Source of the DNA: Brachybacterium fresconis
GTDB lineage: Bacteria; Actinomycetota; Actinomycetes; Actinomycetales; Dermabacteraceae
NCBI RefSeq assembly: GCF_017876515.1
Contig: NZ_JAGIOC010000001.1
Coordinates: forward strand, 620,001-684,000
DNA: 64,000 nt
Direction of reading: 5' to 3'
The translations under genes were made by a program, and so were the position numbers. The notes under the pieces were generated by a model, which saw nothing but the letters and a program-made list of their open reading frames with translations, made no database searches and was not told the origin of the DNA. Below, in pieces: positions 53,209-60,871 of the stretch (its first letter is position 1; the number at the start of each line of letters is the position of its first letter).

Positions 53209-54449
53209 GGGAGCCGCTCGCCCTGCGCGGATTCCGCAGCTACTGGGTGGCCGGGACGGTCGGGGCACTCGGGCTGTCGGCCATGACCGTCGCCGTCGAC
53301 GTGCTGGTCATCGATGTGCTGGGTGCCTCGGAGGGGGAGGTCGGCCTGGTGCGCGCCGCCCAGTTCCTGCCGCATCTGCTGCTCGGACTCGTGGCAGGGG
53401 CGTATGTCGACCGGTGGCGCCGTCGGCCGACGCTCGTCATCGCGTCGCTCGCCCAGTCCGCGCTGCTGCTCGCCATCCCCTTGCTGCTGCTCGCCGGTGC
53501 GCTCTCGATCCCTGCGGTCATCGTGCTGCTGTTCGCGATCGGTTGCTGCACCGTGCTGATCTCCGCCGCGGAGAAGTCCTATCTGCCCGACCTCGTGCCG
53601 CGACGATCCCTGGTCCTCGCCAATGCGCGTCTGGGACAGTCCGTCACCGTCGCCCAGACCTCCGGTCCCGCGCTCGGCGGGCTGCTGATCAGTGTTCTCA
53701 GCGCTCAGGCCGCGCTGCTCGTCCCGGTCGTCGGCCGCGTGATCGGGGCGGTGATGCTCGCCCGGATCCGTCGCCGGGAGCCGGCTCCCTATCCGCAGTC
53801 GCCCCGTCTGCTCCGGGGCATCGGCGAGGGGCTGCGCTTCCTGTACCGCCATCGCACGCTGACTCCGTTGGCGCTGTCGACCCATGTGTGGTTCGTGGCC
53901 AACAGCATCGCCGTGACCGTGCTGAGCCTGTTCGTCCTGCGCGGGCTCGGGTGGTCCGCCGGGGCGTACGGGCTGGTGCTCGCCTCGGCCGGCGTCGGCG
54001 GTCTGCTCGGCGCACTGGCCGCGCACCGTGCCGCGAGGCGCCTCGGGGAGGGTGACGTGATCATCGCAGCCCGGCTCCTCTGCGCGCTGGCCTGGGCCGC
54101 CACCGCTCTGACGCCGGACGGGGCCCCGGCAGGGGTCTCGGTGGTGTATCTCTGCGTCGTCCAGCTGGTGTACGGCTTCTCGATGGGCATCGAGGAACCC
54201 AGCGAGATGGCGTACCAGCAGGCGGCGGCGCCGCGCTCGATGCTGGGCCGCGTCAACGCCTCGATGCGGTCGGTGAACCGTACCGCTGCCGTGATCGGGG
54301 CCCTGGTCGGGGGTGTCCTGGCCGGCACCGCCGGTTTCCGGCCGACGTTCGCGATCGTCGCCGTCGTCTTCGCCGCGGCCGTCGGCCTCGTCCTCCTCTC
54401 GCCCCTGCGCGGCGGCAGGAGCGGGCTGGAACGGGACTCGAAGGAGTAG
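53205..54449 (+). CDS. MFS transporter (putative drug or siderophore exporter type)
   Basis: This 414-residue, 12-helix protein is of the MFS_3 (EntS-like) type: LRGFRSYWVAGTVGALGLS, VDRWRRRPTLVIASL in the loop between helices 2 and 3, YLPDLVPRRSLVLANARLGQS, and RVNASMRSVNRTAAVIGALVGG. Members export small hydrophobic drugs or siderophores, or have no known substrate. Initiation probably depends on the upstream 13-codon ORF. It is convergent with the osmC-like gene across a hairpin. Confidence 0.87.
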   Translation: MREPLALRGFRSYWVAGTVGALGLSAMTVAVDVLVIDVLGASEGEVGLVRAAQFLPHLLLGLVAGAYVDRWRRRPTLVIASLAQSALLLAIPLLLLAGALSIPAVIVLLFAIGCCTVLISAAEKSYLPDLVPRRSLVLANARLGQSVTVAQTSGPALGGLLISVLSAQAALLVPVVGRVIGAVMLARIRRREPAPYPQSPRLLRGIGEGLRFLYRHRTLTPLALSTHVWFVANSIAVTVLSLFVLRGLGWSAGAYGLVLASAGVGGLLGALAAHRAARRLGEGDVIIAARLLCALAWAATALTPDGAPAGVSVVYLCVVQLVYGFSMGIEEPSEMAYQQAAAPRSMLGRVNASMRSVNRTAAVIGALVGGVLAGTAGFRPTFAIVAVVFAAAVGLVLLSPLRGGRSGLERDSKE

Positions 54450-54462
54450 GCATCATCCCTGC

Positions 54463-54484
54463 GCCGGCCCGCGCGCAGGCCGGC
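54463..54484. terminator. Hairpin between the MFS and OsmC-family genes
   Basis: GCCGGCC (54463-54469) pairs with GGCCGGC (54478-54484) around an 8-nt loop in the 53-bp convergent intergenic region. Confidence 0.6.
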
Positions 54485-54502
54485 CCCCTGCCCGGGAGGG
54501 GA

Positions 54503-54976
54503 TCAGGTCCCGTCCCGACCGAACCGCCAGTCGATCACGAGATCCACGCCCGCATCCCGCACCAGGTTCACGGCCGGGCAGCGCATCTCGCTGAGCCGCC
54601 GGAGCGCACCGCGCGTGACCTCGTCCCCGTCGATGTCCAGGGTGAGAGTCAGCAGGAAGTCCTGGAAGTGCGGGGAGACCTCGGCGGTGCCCTGGAACCC
54701 GCGCACGTCCATGTGGGCGTGCGAGGAGGTCTCCAGCGCGGTCAGCGTCAGACCGAGCTCGGCGGCGACCGTCTCGATCACCACGGTCAGGCAGCCGTTC
54801 ACGGCGCCGGCGATCAGCTCCATCGGGGTCGGCGCGGTGTCCGTGCCGCCGACGGCCTCCGGCTCGTCGCTGGCCACGGTGAAGGAGCGCACCTGGCTCT
54901 CGGTGCGCATCCGGCCCTGCCACCTGCCGTGGGCGCGGACGGACTTCAGCTGCGGCTGAGCGGCCACGACGCTCAT
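54503..54976 (-). CDS. OsmC family protein
   Basis: OsmC/Ohr proteins reduce organic hydroperoxides or handle reactive sulfur through two cysteines. The 157-residue product has C62 in AVNGCLTVVIETVA and C133 in MRCPAVNLV, both at the catalytic positions, with the core PTPMELIAGA. It is the last gene of a three-gene operon, its ATG overlapping the flavin monooxygenase stop by 4 bp. That context suggests a role in sulfur or peroxide chemistry tied to the monooxygenase. Confidence 0.88.
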   Translation of the reverse strand: MSVVAAQPQLKSVRAHGRWQGRMRTESQVRSFTVASDEPEAVGGTDTAPTPMELIAGAVNGCLTVVIETVAAELGLTLTALETSSHAHMDVRGFQGTAEVSPHFQDFLLTLTLDIDGDEVTRGALRRLSEMRCPAVNLVRDAGVDLVIDWRFGRDGT

Positions 54977-56355
54977 GCGCGCGTCCCCACGGCGGCGGGA
55001 CGGAACGAAGCGCCCCGATGGTCCTCGGCCAGGCGCGGGCCCTTGCCGAGCACGGCCTCGCGGAAGGTGGCTCCCGGCCGCTGCTCGGCCAGCAGTCCGC
55101 GGCGGCGCAGCTCCGGGGACACGTGGCGGACGAAGTCCTCCTGCCCGCCGGGTCTGATGACGCTGGAGAGGTTGAAACCGTCGACGTCGGCCTCCTCGCG
55201 CCAGCGCTCGAGCTCGTCGACCACCGTGGTGGGAGAGCCGACGATCACCGGGCCGCGGCCGCCGATGCTGATGAAGTTCGCCATCTCCCGGATCGTCCAG
55301 ACCCGATCCGGGTCGAGCGTGGTGAAGGTGCTCAGCGCGGACTGATGAGCCTCGGTCTCCAGGTGCTCGATCGGGGCGTCGATGTCGGCTCCGGCCAGAT
55401 CCACCCCGGTCCAGCCGCCGAACAGGGCGAGCGCCGCCTCAGGGTCGACGTAGCGCTGGTAGTCCTCGTACTTCGCCCGGGCCTCCTCGTCGGTCGCGGC
55501 AGTGATCACGGTGGCCATGGTGAAGATCTTGACCGCGTCGGCCGTGCGCCCTGCGGCCACCAGGTCGCCGCGGACCGTGTCGACCCAGCCGCGGACGATC
55601 TCCGGCGTCGGCCCGTTGTAGAAGATCGCCTCGGCATGCTTCGCGGCGAAGGCGAGCCCGCGCGGGGAGGCACCGGCCTGGAACAGCAGAGGGGTGCGCT
55701 GCCGGGAGGGCTCGGCCAGCGCAGGACCGGGGACGCGGAAGTGCTCGCCGACGTGGTCGATGCGCCGTACCCGCTCCGGATCGACGAAGATGCCGGCATC
55801 GGCATCCGCGACGATCGCGTCGTCGTCGATCGAGGCCTCCCACAGCTTGTAGACCACGTCCATGTACTCCTCGGCGCGGTCGTAGCGCTGATCGTGCGGG
55901 GCCTGCCCGGACAGGCCGAGGTTGCGGGCGGCGGAGTCCTGGTAGGAGGTGACGATGTTCCAGCCGACGCGGCCGTCGGTGAAGTGGTCCAGCGTGCTGA
56001 AGCGCCGGGCGAGGAGGTAAGGGTGCTCGTAGGTGGTCGAGGCCGTGACGCCGACGCCGATCGTGGAGGTCTGCGCGGCGATGGCGGGGATGATGACGCT
56101 CGGATCGAGGATCGGGTACTGCACTCCCCCGCGCATCGCGGCATCACCGTCGCCGCCGAAGACGTCGTACTGGCCGAGGATGTCGGCCAGGAAGATGCCG
56201 GAGAATCCGCCGTCCTCGAGGGTGCGGGCCAGGTCGGTCCAGTAGTCCAGGCGGTTGTACTCGCGGCTGCGGTCCGCGGGGTGGCGCCACAGGCCCGGGG
56301 ACTGGAAGGCGGGCACCAGCATCTCGAAGGCGTTGAGCATGATCGGCGTGGTCAT
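54973..56355 (-). CDS. LLM-class flavin-dependent monooxygenase (NtaA/SnaA/DszA family)
   Basis: Two-component FMNH2-dependent monooxygenase that would need a separate flavin reductase. The 460-residue product has the luciferase-like barrel with LEDGGFSGIFLADILGQYDVFGG, GVGVTASTTYEHPYLLARRF, GRVGWNIVTSYQDSAARNLG, ERYDRAEEYMDV-type sequence, FQAGASPRGLAFAAKHAEAIF and VGSPTTVVDELERW. The family oxidises sulfonates, dibenzothiophene sulfone, aminopolycarboxylates or dimethyl sulfide. No reductase gene is adjacent. It is the middle gene of the MHS transporter-monooxygenase-OsmC operon. Confidence 0.92.
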   Translation of the reverse strand: MTTPIMLNAFEMLVPAFQSPGLWRHPADRSREYNRLDYWTDLARTLEDGGFSGIFLADILGQYDVFGGDGDAAMRGGVQYPILDPSVIIPAIAAQTSTIGVGVTASTTYEHPYLLARRFSTLDHFTDGRVGWNIVTSYQDSAARNLGLSGQAPHDQRYDRAEEYMDVVYKLWEASIDDDAIVADADAGIFVDPERVRRIDHVGEHFRVPGPALAEPSRQRTPLLFQAGASPRGLAFAAKHAEAIFYNGPTPEIVRGWVDTVRGDLVAAGRTADAVKIFTMATVITAATDEEARAKYEDYQRYVDPEAALALFGGWTGVDLAGADIDAPIEHLETEAHQSALSTFTTLDPDRVWTIREMANFISIGGRGPVIVGSPTTVVDELERWREEADVDGFNLSSVIRPGGQEDFVRHVSPELRRRGLLAEQRPGATFREAVLGKGPRLAEDHRGASFRPAAVGTRA

Positions 56356-57710
56356 CGGGTCTCCTCGAAGTCGTCGATGGTCAGGGGGTCGATGGAGCGG
56401 TCACGGACGGGGTCCTTCGCGGCGAGGGCGGCGACGAGCGACAGGGCGCACAGCGCGGTGATGTACAGGCAGATCAGCCAGGGGGTGTCGTGCCCGGCCA
56501 GCAGCAGGGAGGCGGCGATCACGGGGGTCAGGCCGCCGGAGAGCACGGTGCCGACCTGACAGCCGACGGAGACGCCGGTGTAGCGCACCGACAGCGGGAA
56601 CTGCTCGGCGAACCAGGCCGCCTGGGGGCCGTAGATGGAGTCGTGCAGGATGTTCATCCCCAGGATCATCATCAGCGGCAGCGCCACGATCGGGCCGGCG
56701 TCGAGGAAGGCGAAGAACGGCCAGATGAACACGGCGATGCCGATGATCGACGCCACCGCCAGGGGCTTGCGGCCCACGCGGTCCGAGAGGGCGCCCCACA
56801 GCGGTCCGGAGGCCAGGCCGATCGCGGATCCGATCAGCACGGCGGTGACCCCGGAGGAGGCATCGCCCCGGCGATGGTCGAGGTAGCTGATGAGGTAGAT
56901 GGCGAGGATCGCGAACAGACCGGGCTGGGCCAGGCGCAGGCCGATGGTGATCAGCAGGGCCCGACGGTGGTGGCGCAGCACCTGCGTCAGCGGGGCCTTC
57001 TCGACGCGGTCCTCGGCCTTCAGGGCCCGGAAGGCGGGGGCGTCGGTGATGCCGGCGCGGATGATGATGCCGACCACCACGAGCACGGAGCTGGCCAGGA
57101 AGGGCAGTCGCCAGCCGAAGGCCTCGAACTGCTCGGTGGTGGTCAGCGCCTGGACGATGGCGAAGGAACCGGTGGCCAGCAGCATCCCGGCGGCGGAGCC
57201 GACCTGGGTGAAGCTGCCGAAGAAGCCGCGCATCCCGCGCGGTGCGTGCTCGACCGACAGCAGCGCCGACCCGCCCCATTCGGCGCCGCAGGCCAGTCCC
57301 TGCAGCAGCCGCAGCAGCACCAGCCCGAACACGGCCAGCACGCCGATGGACTCGTAGGTCGGCAGCAGGCCGATCGCGGTGGAGGCGGCGCCCATCGTGA
57401 TCAGCGAGGCGACGAGGATCGCCTTGCGACCGATGCGGTCGCCGAGGTGCCCGGCGACGATGCCTCCGACGGGGCGGGCGATGAAGCCGACGGCGAAGGT
57501 CGCGAAGGCGCCGAGAGTTCCCGCGACGGCGGAGTGCGCGGGGAAGAACTGGGTGTTGAAGATCAGCGCGGCGGCGGTGCCGTAGAGGTAGAAGTCGTAC
57601 CACTCCACGGTGGTGCCGATGAAGGCCGACGACAGCACGCGCACCTGCAGACGAGGATCACGGGGGCCGGGCGGGCTGCCGGGGACGTTCTCGAGGTCGA
57701 CCGCGGTCAT
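56352..57710 (-). CDS. Metabolite:proton symporter (MHS) family MFS transporter
   Basis: This 452-residue, 12-helix importer has the MHS hallmarks VLSSAFIGTTVEWYDFYLYGTAAAL (helix 1), FIARPVGGIVAGHLGDRIGRKAIL, RLLQGLACGAEWGGSALLSVEHA, and MRGFFGSFTQVGSAAGMLL. Family members import organic acids, betaines or aromatic acids. The start MTAVDLENVPG is chosen because upstream residues look non-conserved; ATGs at 57761 and 57779 are alternatives. It is first in the operon and presumably brings in the monooxygenase substrate. Confidence 0.88.
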   Translation of the reverse strand: MTAVDLENVPGSPPGPRDPRLQVRVLSSAFIGTTVEWYDFYLYGTAAALIFNTQFFPAHSAVAGTLGAFATFAVGFIARPVGGIVAGHLGDRIGRKAILVASLITMGAASTAIGLLPTYESIGVLAVFGLVLLRLLQGLACGAEWGGSALLSVEHAPRGMRGFFGSFTQVGSAAGMLLATGSFAIVQALTTTEQFEAFGWRLPFLASSVLVVVGIIIRAGITDAPAFRALKAEDRVEKAPLTQVLRHHRRALLITIGLRLAQPGLFAILAIYLISYLDHRRGDASSGVTAVLIGSAIGLASGPLWGALSDRVGRKPLAVASIIGIAVFIWPFFAFLDAGPIVALPLMMILGMNILHDSIYGPQAAWFAEQFPLSVRYTGVSVGCQVGTVLSGGLTPVIAASLLLAGHDTPWLICLYITALCALSLVAALAAKDPVRDRSIDPLTIDDFEETR

Positions 57711-58065
57711 GGGCACCTGTCCTGGGGTCGGGGCGGGGCGCGGGAGGAGCCCCCGGACCATAAGGTCATCTGATGCCACCAGACGCTAATCGTGATGCCC
57801 CGAACCGAGAAGTGCTCCCGACACACACCGACACATGGCGTCGCGGCCGAGAACGTCCTTTTCGGTGCCTCACCACCCCCTGAGCCGCCCAGAGTTGCAC
57901 TCTCGATCGAACGCGCGTCGATCGGTGACCTGTCGCGACCGATCCGGCGTCGCGACCGGCCGAGCTCCGCTCCGTCGAGCGCACGACACGCACGGCACGA
58001 CGGAGCCCCCGCCGCCGCCCGCGGATGCGGGGAGGTGACGGGGGCTCGGGCCAGGGATGACCAGC
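57711..58065. other. Intergenic region upstream of the MHS operon
   Basis: It should contain the MHS operon promoter, which I cannot place with confidence, and, to the right, a hairpin that ends the Gfo/Idh operon. No ORF with coding character is visible. Confidence 0.5.
58003..58047. terminator. Hairpin downstream of the Gfo/Idh-isomerase operon
   Basis: GAGCCCCCG (58003-58011) pairs perfectly with CGGGGGCTC (58039-58047) around a 27-nt, GC-rich loop. Confidence 0.55.
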
Positions 58066-58173
58066 GCCTGCCGGACCCGACTGGCCTGTCGTCCCGGACT
58101 GGGCCGTCGTCCCGGACTGGCCTGCCGGACCCGACAGGGCAGCCGGACCCGACGGGGCAGCCGGATCAGACCG
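58066..58173. repeat. 18-bp tandem repeat, six copies, starting over the Gfo/Idh stop codon
   Basis: Six consecutive 18-bp units at exact 18-bp spacing (58066, 58084, 58102, 58120, 58138, 58156) share a core close to GCCGGACCCGAC or GTCGTCCCGGAC. The rightmost unit contains the stop codon of the minus-strand Gfo/Idh gene, so the array extends into its 3' flank. Confidence 0.9.
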
Positions 58174-59299
58174 TGCGCGCGAAGGGGTCGAAGCCCTCGG
58201 GCAGCAGCGGCACGTCGGCGACCGAGCTGTCCACGGTCACGAACTCGCCGGAGGCCGCGGACTCCTCGGCCGAGAGCATCACGTCGAGCACGTGGTAGCC
58301 GAGCTCGCCGCTGGCCACGTGCGGGCGACCTTCGGCAATCGCGCGGACCATGTCCAGCAGGCCCAGGCCGCGCCCGGTGACGATGCCCTCCTGCGGCACC
58401 TCGATCCACTCCTGCTCCGGGGGCTGCTCGCCGAAGGACTCGAAGGGGCGCACGTAGGCGATGCGGCCCTCGAACATGTTCGGGTCCGGGACCACGAGCG
58501 AGCCCTTCGTGCCATGGATCTCGACCACGCCCTGGCGGGCCAGCGGCGAATCGAAGCTGACCAGCGAGGTGCCGGTCTGGCCGGCCTCGAACTGGGTGAG
58601 CACCGAGATGGTCGAGGGGACCTCGACGGGGAAGGTCTCCCCGGCCCTGTCGCCCACCTGGATGGTGCGCTCCTGCTGGGCCGTCACGCCCATCGCGGCG
58701 ACCGCCGAGACGGTGCCGAACAGGCTCACCAGGGTGGTGAAGTAGTACGGGCCGATGTCCAGCAGCGGACCCGCGCCCTTCGCGAACAGGAAGCCGGGGT
58801 TCGGATGGAAGACCTCGGGGCCCTGGTACTGCATGGAGGTCTGGGCGAACAACGGGCGGCCGATGGTGCCCTTGGCGATCTCGCGCTTGGCGGTCTGGAC
58901 GCCGGGGCCGAGGACGGTGTCGGGCGCGCATCCGACCCGCACCCCGTTCCGCTCGGCCAGGGCCAGCAGGGAGGAGGTGGACTCGCGGTCCAGGCCCAGG
59001 GGCTTCTCGGTCCACACGTGCTTGCCTGCGGTCACCGCGGCGGAGGAGATCTCGGCGTGCACGGCCGGGATCGTGAGGTTGACGATGACCTGCACGTCCG
59101 GGTGGTCGAGCACGTCCTGCGCGGTGCCGGAGGCGGGCACGCCGTGCTTGGCGGCCTGCGAGGCGGCGCGCTCGGTGTCGAGGTCGCCGAGGATCAGGAC
59201 GTCGACGTCCGGGAACGAGCCGAGGTTCTCGAGGTAGGTGTCGGAGATGACGCCGACGCCGATGAAGCCGACGCCGACGGGAGTGGTGGAGCTGCTCAT
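58166..59299 (-). CDS. Gfo/Idh/MocA family oxidoreductase
   Basis: NAD(P)-dependent dehydrogenase acting on sugars or inositols. The 377-residue product has the Rossmann motif VGFIGVGVISDTYLENL, the family EKPL loop (HVWTEKPLGLD), and a C-terminal alpha/beta domain with LDIGPYYFTTL, in which the conserved Asp and His/Tyr positions follow. It overlaps the upstream isomerase gene by 4 bp. This pair is a standard module for oxidising and isomerising an imported sugar or polyol. Substrate unknown. Confidence 0.92.
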   Translation of the reverse strand: MSSSTTPVGVGFIGVGVISDTYLENLGSFPDVDVLILGDLDTERAASQAAKHGVPASGTAQDVLDHPDVQVIVNLTIPAVHAEISSAAVTAGKHVWTEKPLGLDRESTSSLLALAERNGVRVGCAPDTVLGPGVQTAKREIAKGTIGRPLFAQTSMQYQGPEVFHPNPGFLFAKGAGPLLDIGPYYFTTLVSLFGTVSAVAAMGVTAQQERTIQVGDRAGETFPVEVPSTISVLTQFEAGQTGTSLVSFDSPLARQGVVEIHGTKGSLVVPDPNMFEGRIAYVRPFESFGEQPPEQEWIEVPQEGIVTGRGLGLLDMVRAIAEGRPHVASGELGYHVLDVMLSAEESAASGEFVTVDSSVADVPLLPEGFDPFARTV

Positions 59300-60120
59300 G
59301 CTGCGAGGCCCTTCTCGATCAGGAAGTCGTAGCTGTCGGCGATGTCCTCGAAGACGTCGCCGGGTGCCTTGTCGTACTCGATCACGGCGTACTGCACGGC
59401 CGTGGCCGCCTGCATCGCCTCGATGGTGGGGACGTCGCCCTCGCCGGCGTGGCGCTGGTCCAGGCTCGAGGAGTCGAAGGCCGGGGCGTCGGGGGCGAAG
59501 GGGTTCGAGGCCGGCGCGATGCCGTCCTTGACGTGGATCGCGGCGAGGCGGTCACCGAGCTTCTCGACGAGGCCGACGACGTCCTGCTGGCCGGCCAGCG
59601 CCCAGAACAGGTCCAGCTCGATCACGACGGAGGGGTCGACCAGGTCGAGGAAGCGCTCGTAGGCGGTCTGACCGTCGAACGAGGCCACGAACTCCTGCGC
59701 GTGGTTGTGGTACCCGACGCTCAGTCCGTACTCCTTCGCCTTCTCGGAGGCGGCGTTGAGGCGCTCGGCGATGTCCTTCACGCCGTCCTCGGTGAGCCAC
59801 CGATCCGCGGCGACCATCGGTTCGATGACGGTCTTCATGCCGATCTCGGCGGCGGCCTCGAACACGACCTCGTTGGCCGGGGTGGGGATCGAGCCGTCCG
59901 GGGTCCACAGCTCGTCCGAGAGCAGGGGCGCGTGGCCGGTCGGGGAGCTCAGCCCGGCCCGGTCCAGAGCCGCCCGGATCTCCGTCGGACGGCCCACGAA
60001 GTCGAAGGCCTCGACGGTGCGCAGGCCGATCCCGGCGAGTTTGTCGAGGGAGGCGTTCATGTCCGCCGAGAACTCGGCGGCCAGCGTATAGAGCTGGATG
60101 GAGGCGATGGGCAATGCCAT
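59296..60120 (-). CDS. Sugar phosphate isomerase/epimerase family protein
   Basis: This 274-residue xylose-isomerase-like TIM barrel begins IASIQLYTLAAEFSADMNAS. Barrel metal ligands are suggested by the glutamate in VIEPM, histidines in VGYHNHAQEF, the glutamate/aspartate in VIELDLFWALAGQQD, and the histidine in AAIHVKDG. GAAGGA lies upstream of the ATG. It is the first gene of a two-gene operon divergent from the TetR gene, with a palindrome over its promoter region. Confidence 0.9.
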   Translation of the reverse strand: MALPIASIQLYTLAAEFSADMNASLDKLAGIGLRTVEAFDFVGRPTEIRAALDRAGLSSPTGHAPLLSDELWTPDGSIPTPANEVVFEAAAEIGMKTVIEPMVAADRWLTEDGVKDIAERLNAASEKAKEYGLSVGYHNHAQEFVASFDGQTAYERFLDLVDPSVVIELDLFWALAGQQDVVGLVEKLGDRLAAIHVKDGIAPASNPFAPDAPAFDSSSLDQRHAGEGDVPTIEAMQAATAVQYAVIEYDKAPGDVFEDIADSYDFLIEKGLAA

Positions 60121-60184
60121 GTCGATCCTTCTTTCTCACGGTTGTCACCCGCTGGCCGCACGTCACGGTGAGGGCGTGGAGGAA

Positions 60185-60190
60185 AGATTA
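60185..60190 (-). promoter_or_regulatory. Candidate -10 box TAATCT of the isomerase-Gfo operon
   Basis: TAATCT on the minus strand lies 7 nt from the palindrome and about 65 bp before the isomerase start; no good -35 is seen. Confidence 0.45.
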
Positions 60191-60196
60191 CCACGC

Positions 60197-60217
60197 AAAC
60201 CCTCCACCCGGAGGTTT
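60197..60217. promoter_or_regulatory. Candidate TetR operator
   Basis: AAACCCTCC-ACCC-GGAGGTTT is an inverted repeat with one extra base in the left arm, lying between the oppositely oriented TAATCT and TAGCAT boxes. A dimeric TetR bound here could block both promoters. Confidence 0.6.
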
Positions 60218-60226
60218 CTTTGCGCG

Positions 60227-60232
60227 TAGCAT
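60227..60232 (+). promoter_or_regulatory. -10 box TAGCAT of the tetR gene (leaderless geometry)
   Basis: TAGCAT is followed by 6 nt and the ATG. Confidence 0.55.
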
Positions 60233-60238
60233 CGCGCC

Positions 60239-60868
60239 ATGACCACCGAGGAACGCCGCGCTCCCGCGGAGCCCCAGATCATCGGCCGCGCCGGGTCGTA
60301 CTCCAAGGGCGTCGCCCGACGCCAGGAGATCCTCGACCGCGCGATCGACGTGTTCCGCGAGCGCGGCGCCGACGGCACCTCGCTGCGACGGATCGCCACT
60401 GCCATCGGTGTCTCCCATGCGGCGCTGCTGCACTACTTCGACTCCCGCGAGCAGCTGCTGGTCGCGGTCTACGAGCACGCCGAGTCCAAGCGGGACACCG
60501 CGAAGATGTACGGCGACTCCATCTCGGCGCTGGACGTGCTGGTCAAGGCCGCGATGATCAACATCGGGGTCCCCGGGATGGTGGAGCTGTACACGACCCT
60601 GCTGGCGTCCTCGCTCGCGGTCGACGCCAGTCCCTCCAATACGTTCTTCACCGCGCGCTTCGCCCGGATCCGGGGCGAGCTCACGGAGCGTCTGATCACG
60701 GAGCAGGAGGACGGTCGGATCCGTGACGACGTGGATCCGGCCGACATCGCGGCCCTGCTCATCTCGGCCTCGGACGGCCTGCAGATCCAGTGGCTGCTGG
60801 AGCCCTCGGTCGAGCTCGAGGGCACCCTGGAGACCTTCGCGGTGCTGCTGGCCCCGCCCGCGCCCTGA
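60239..60868 (+). CDS. TetR/AcrR family transcriptional regulator
   Basis: This 209-residue regulator has an N-terminal TetR helix-turn-helix (RQEILDRAIDVFRERGADG, then TSLRRIATAIGVSHAALLHYFDSREQLL) and a ligand-binding C-terminal domain that also looks suited to dimerisation. It is divergent from the isomerase-Gfo operon with a palindrome between them, so local control of that operon and of itself is likely. It is also convergent with the ABC transporter operon (3-bp gap). The inducer is unknown, perhaps the operon's sugar substrate. Confidence 0.92.
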   Translation: MTTEERRAPAEPQIIGRAGSYSKGVARRQEILDRAIDVFRERGADGTSLRRIATAIGVSHAALLHYFDSREQLLVAVYEHAESKRDTAKMYGDSISALDVLVKAAMINIGVPGMVELYTTLLASSLAVDASPSNTFFTARFARIRGELTERLITEQEDGRIRDDVDPADIAALLISASDGLQIQWLLEPSVELEGTLETFAVLLAPPAP

Positions 60869-60871
60869 GCC

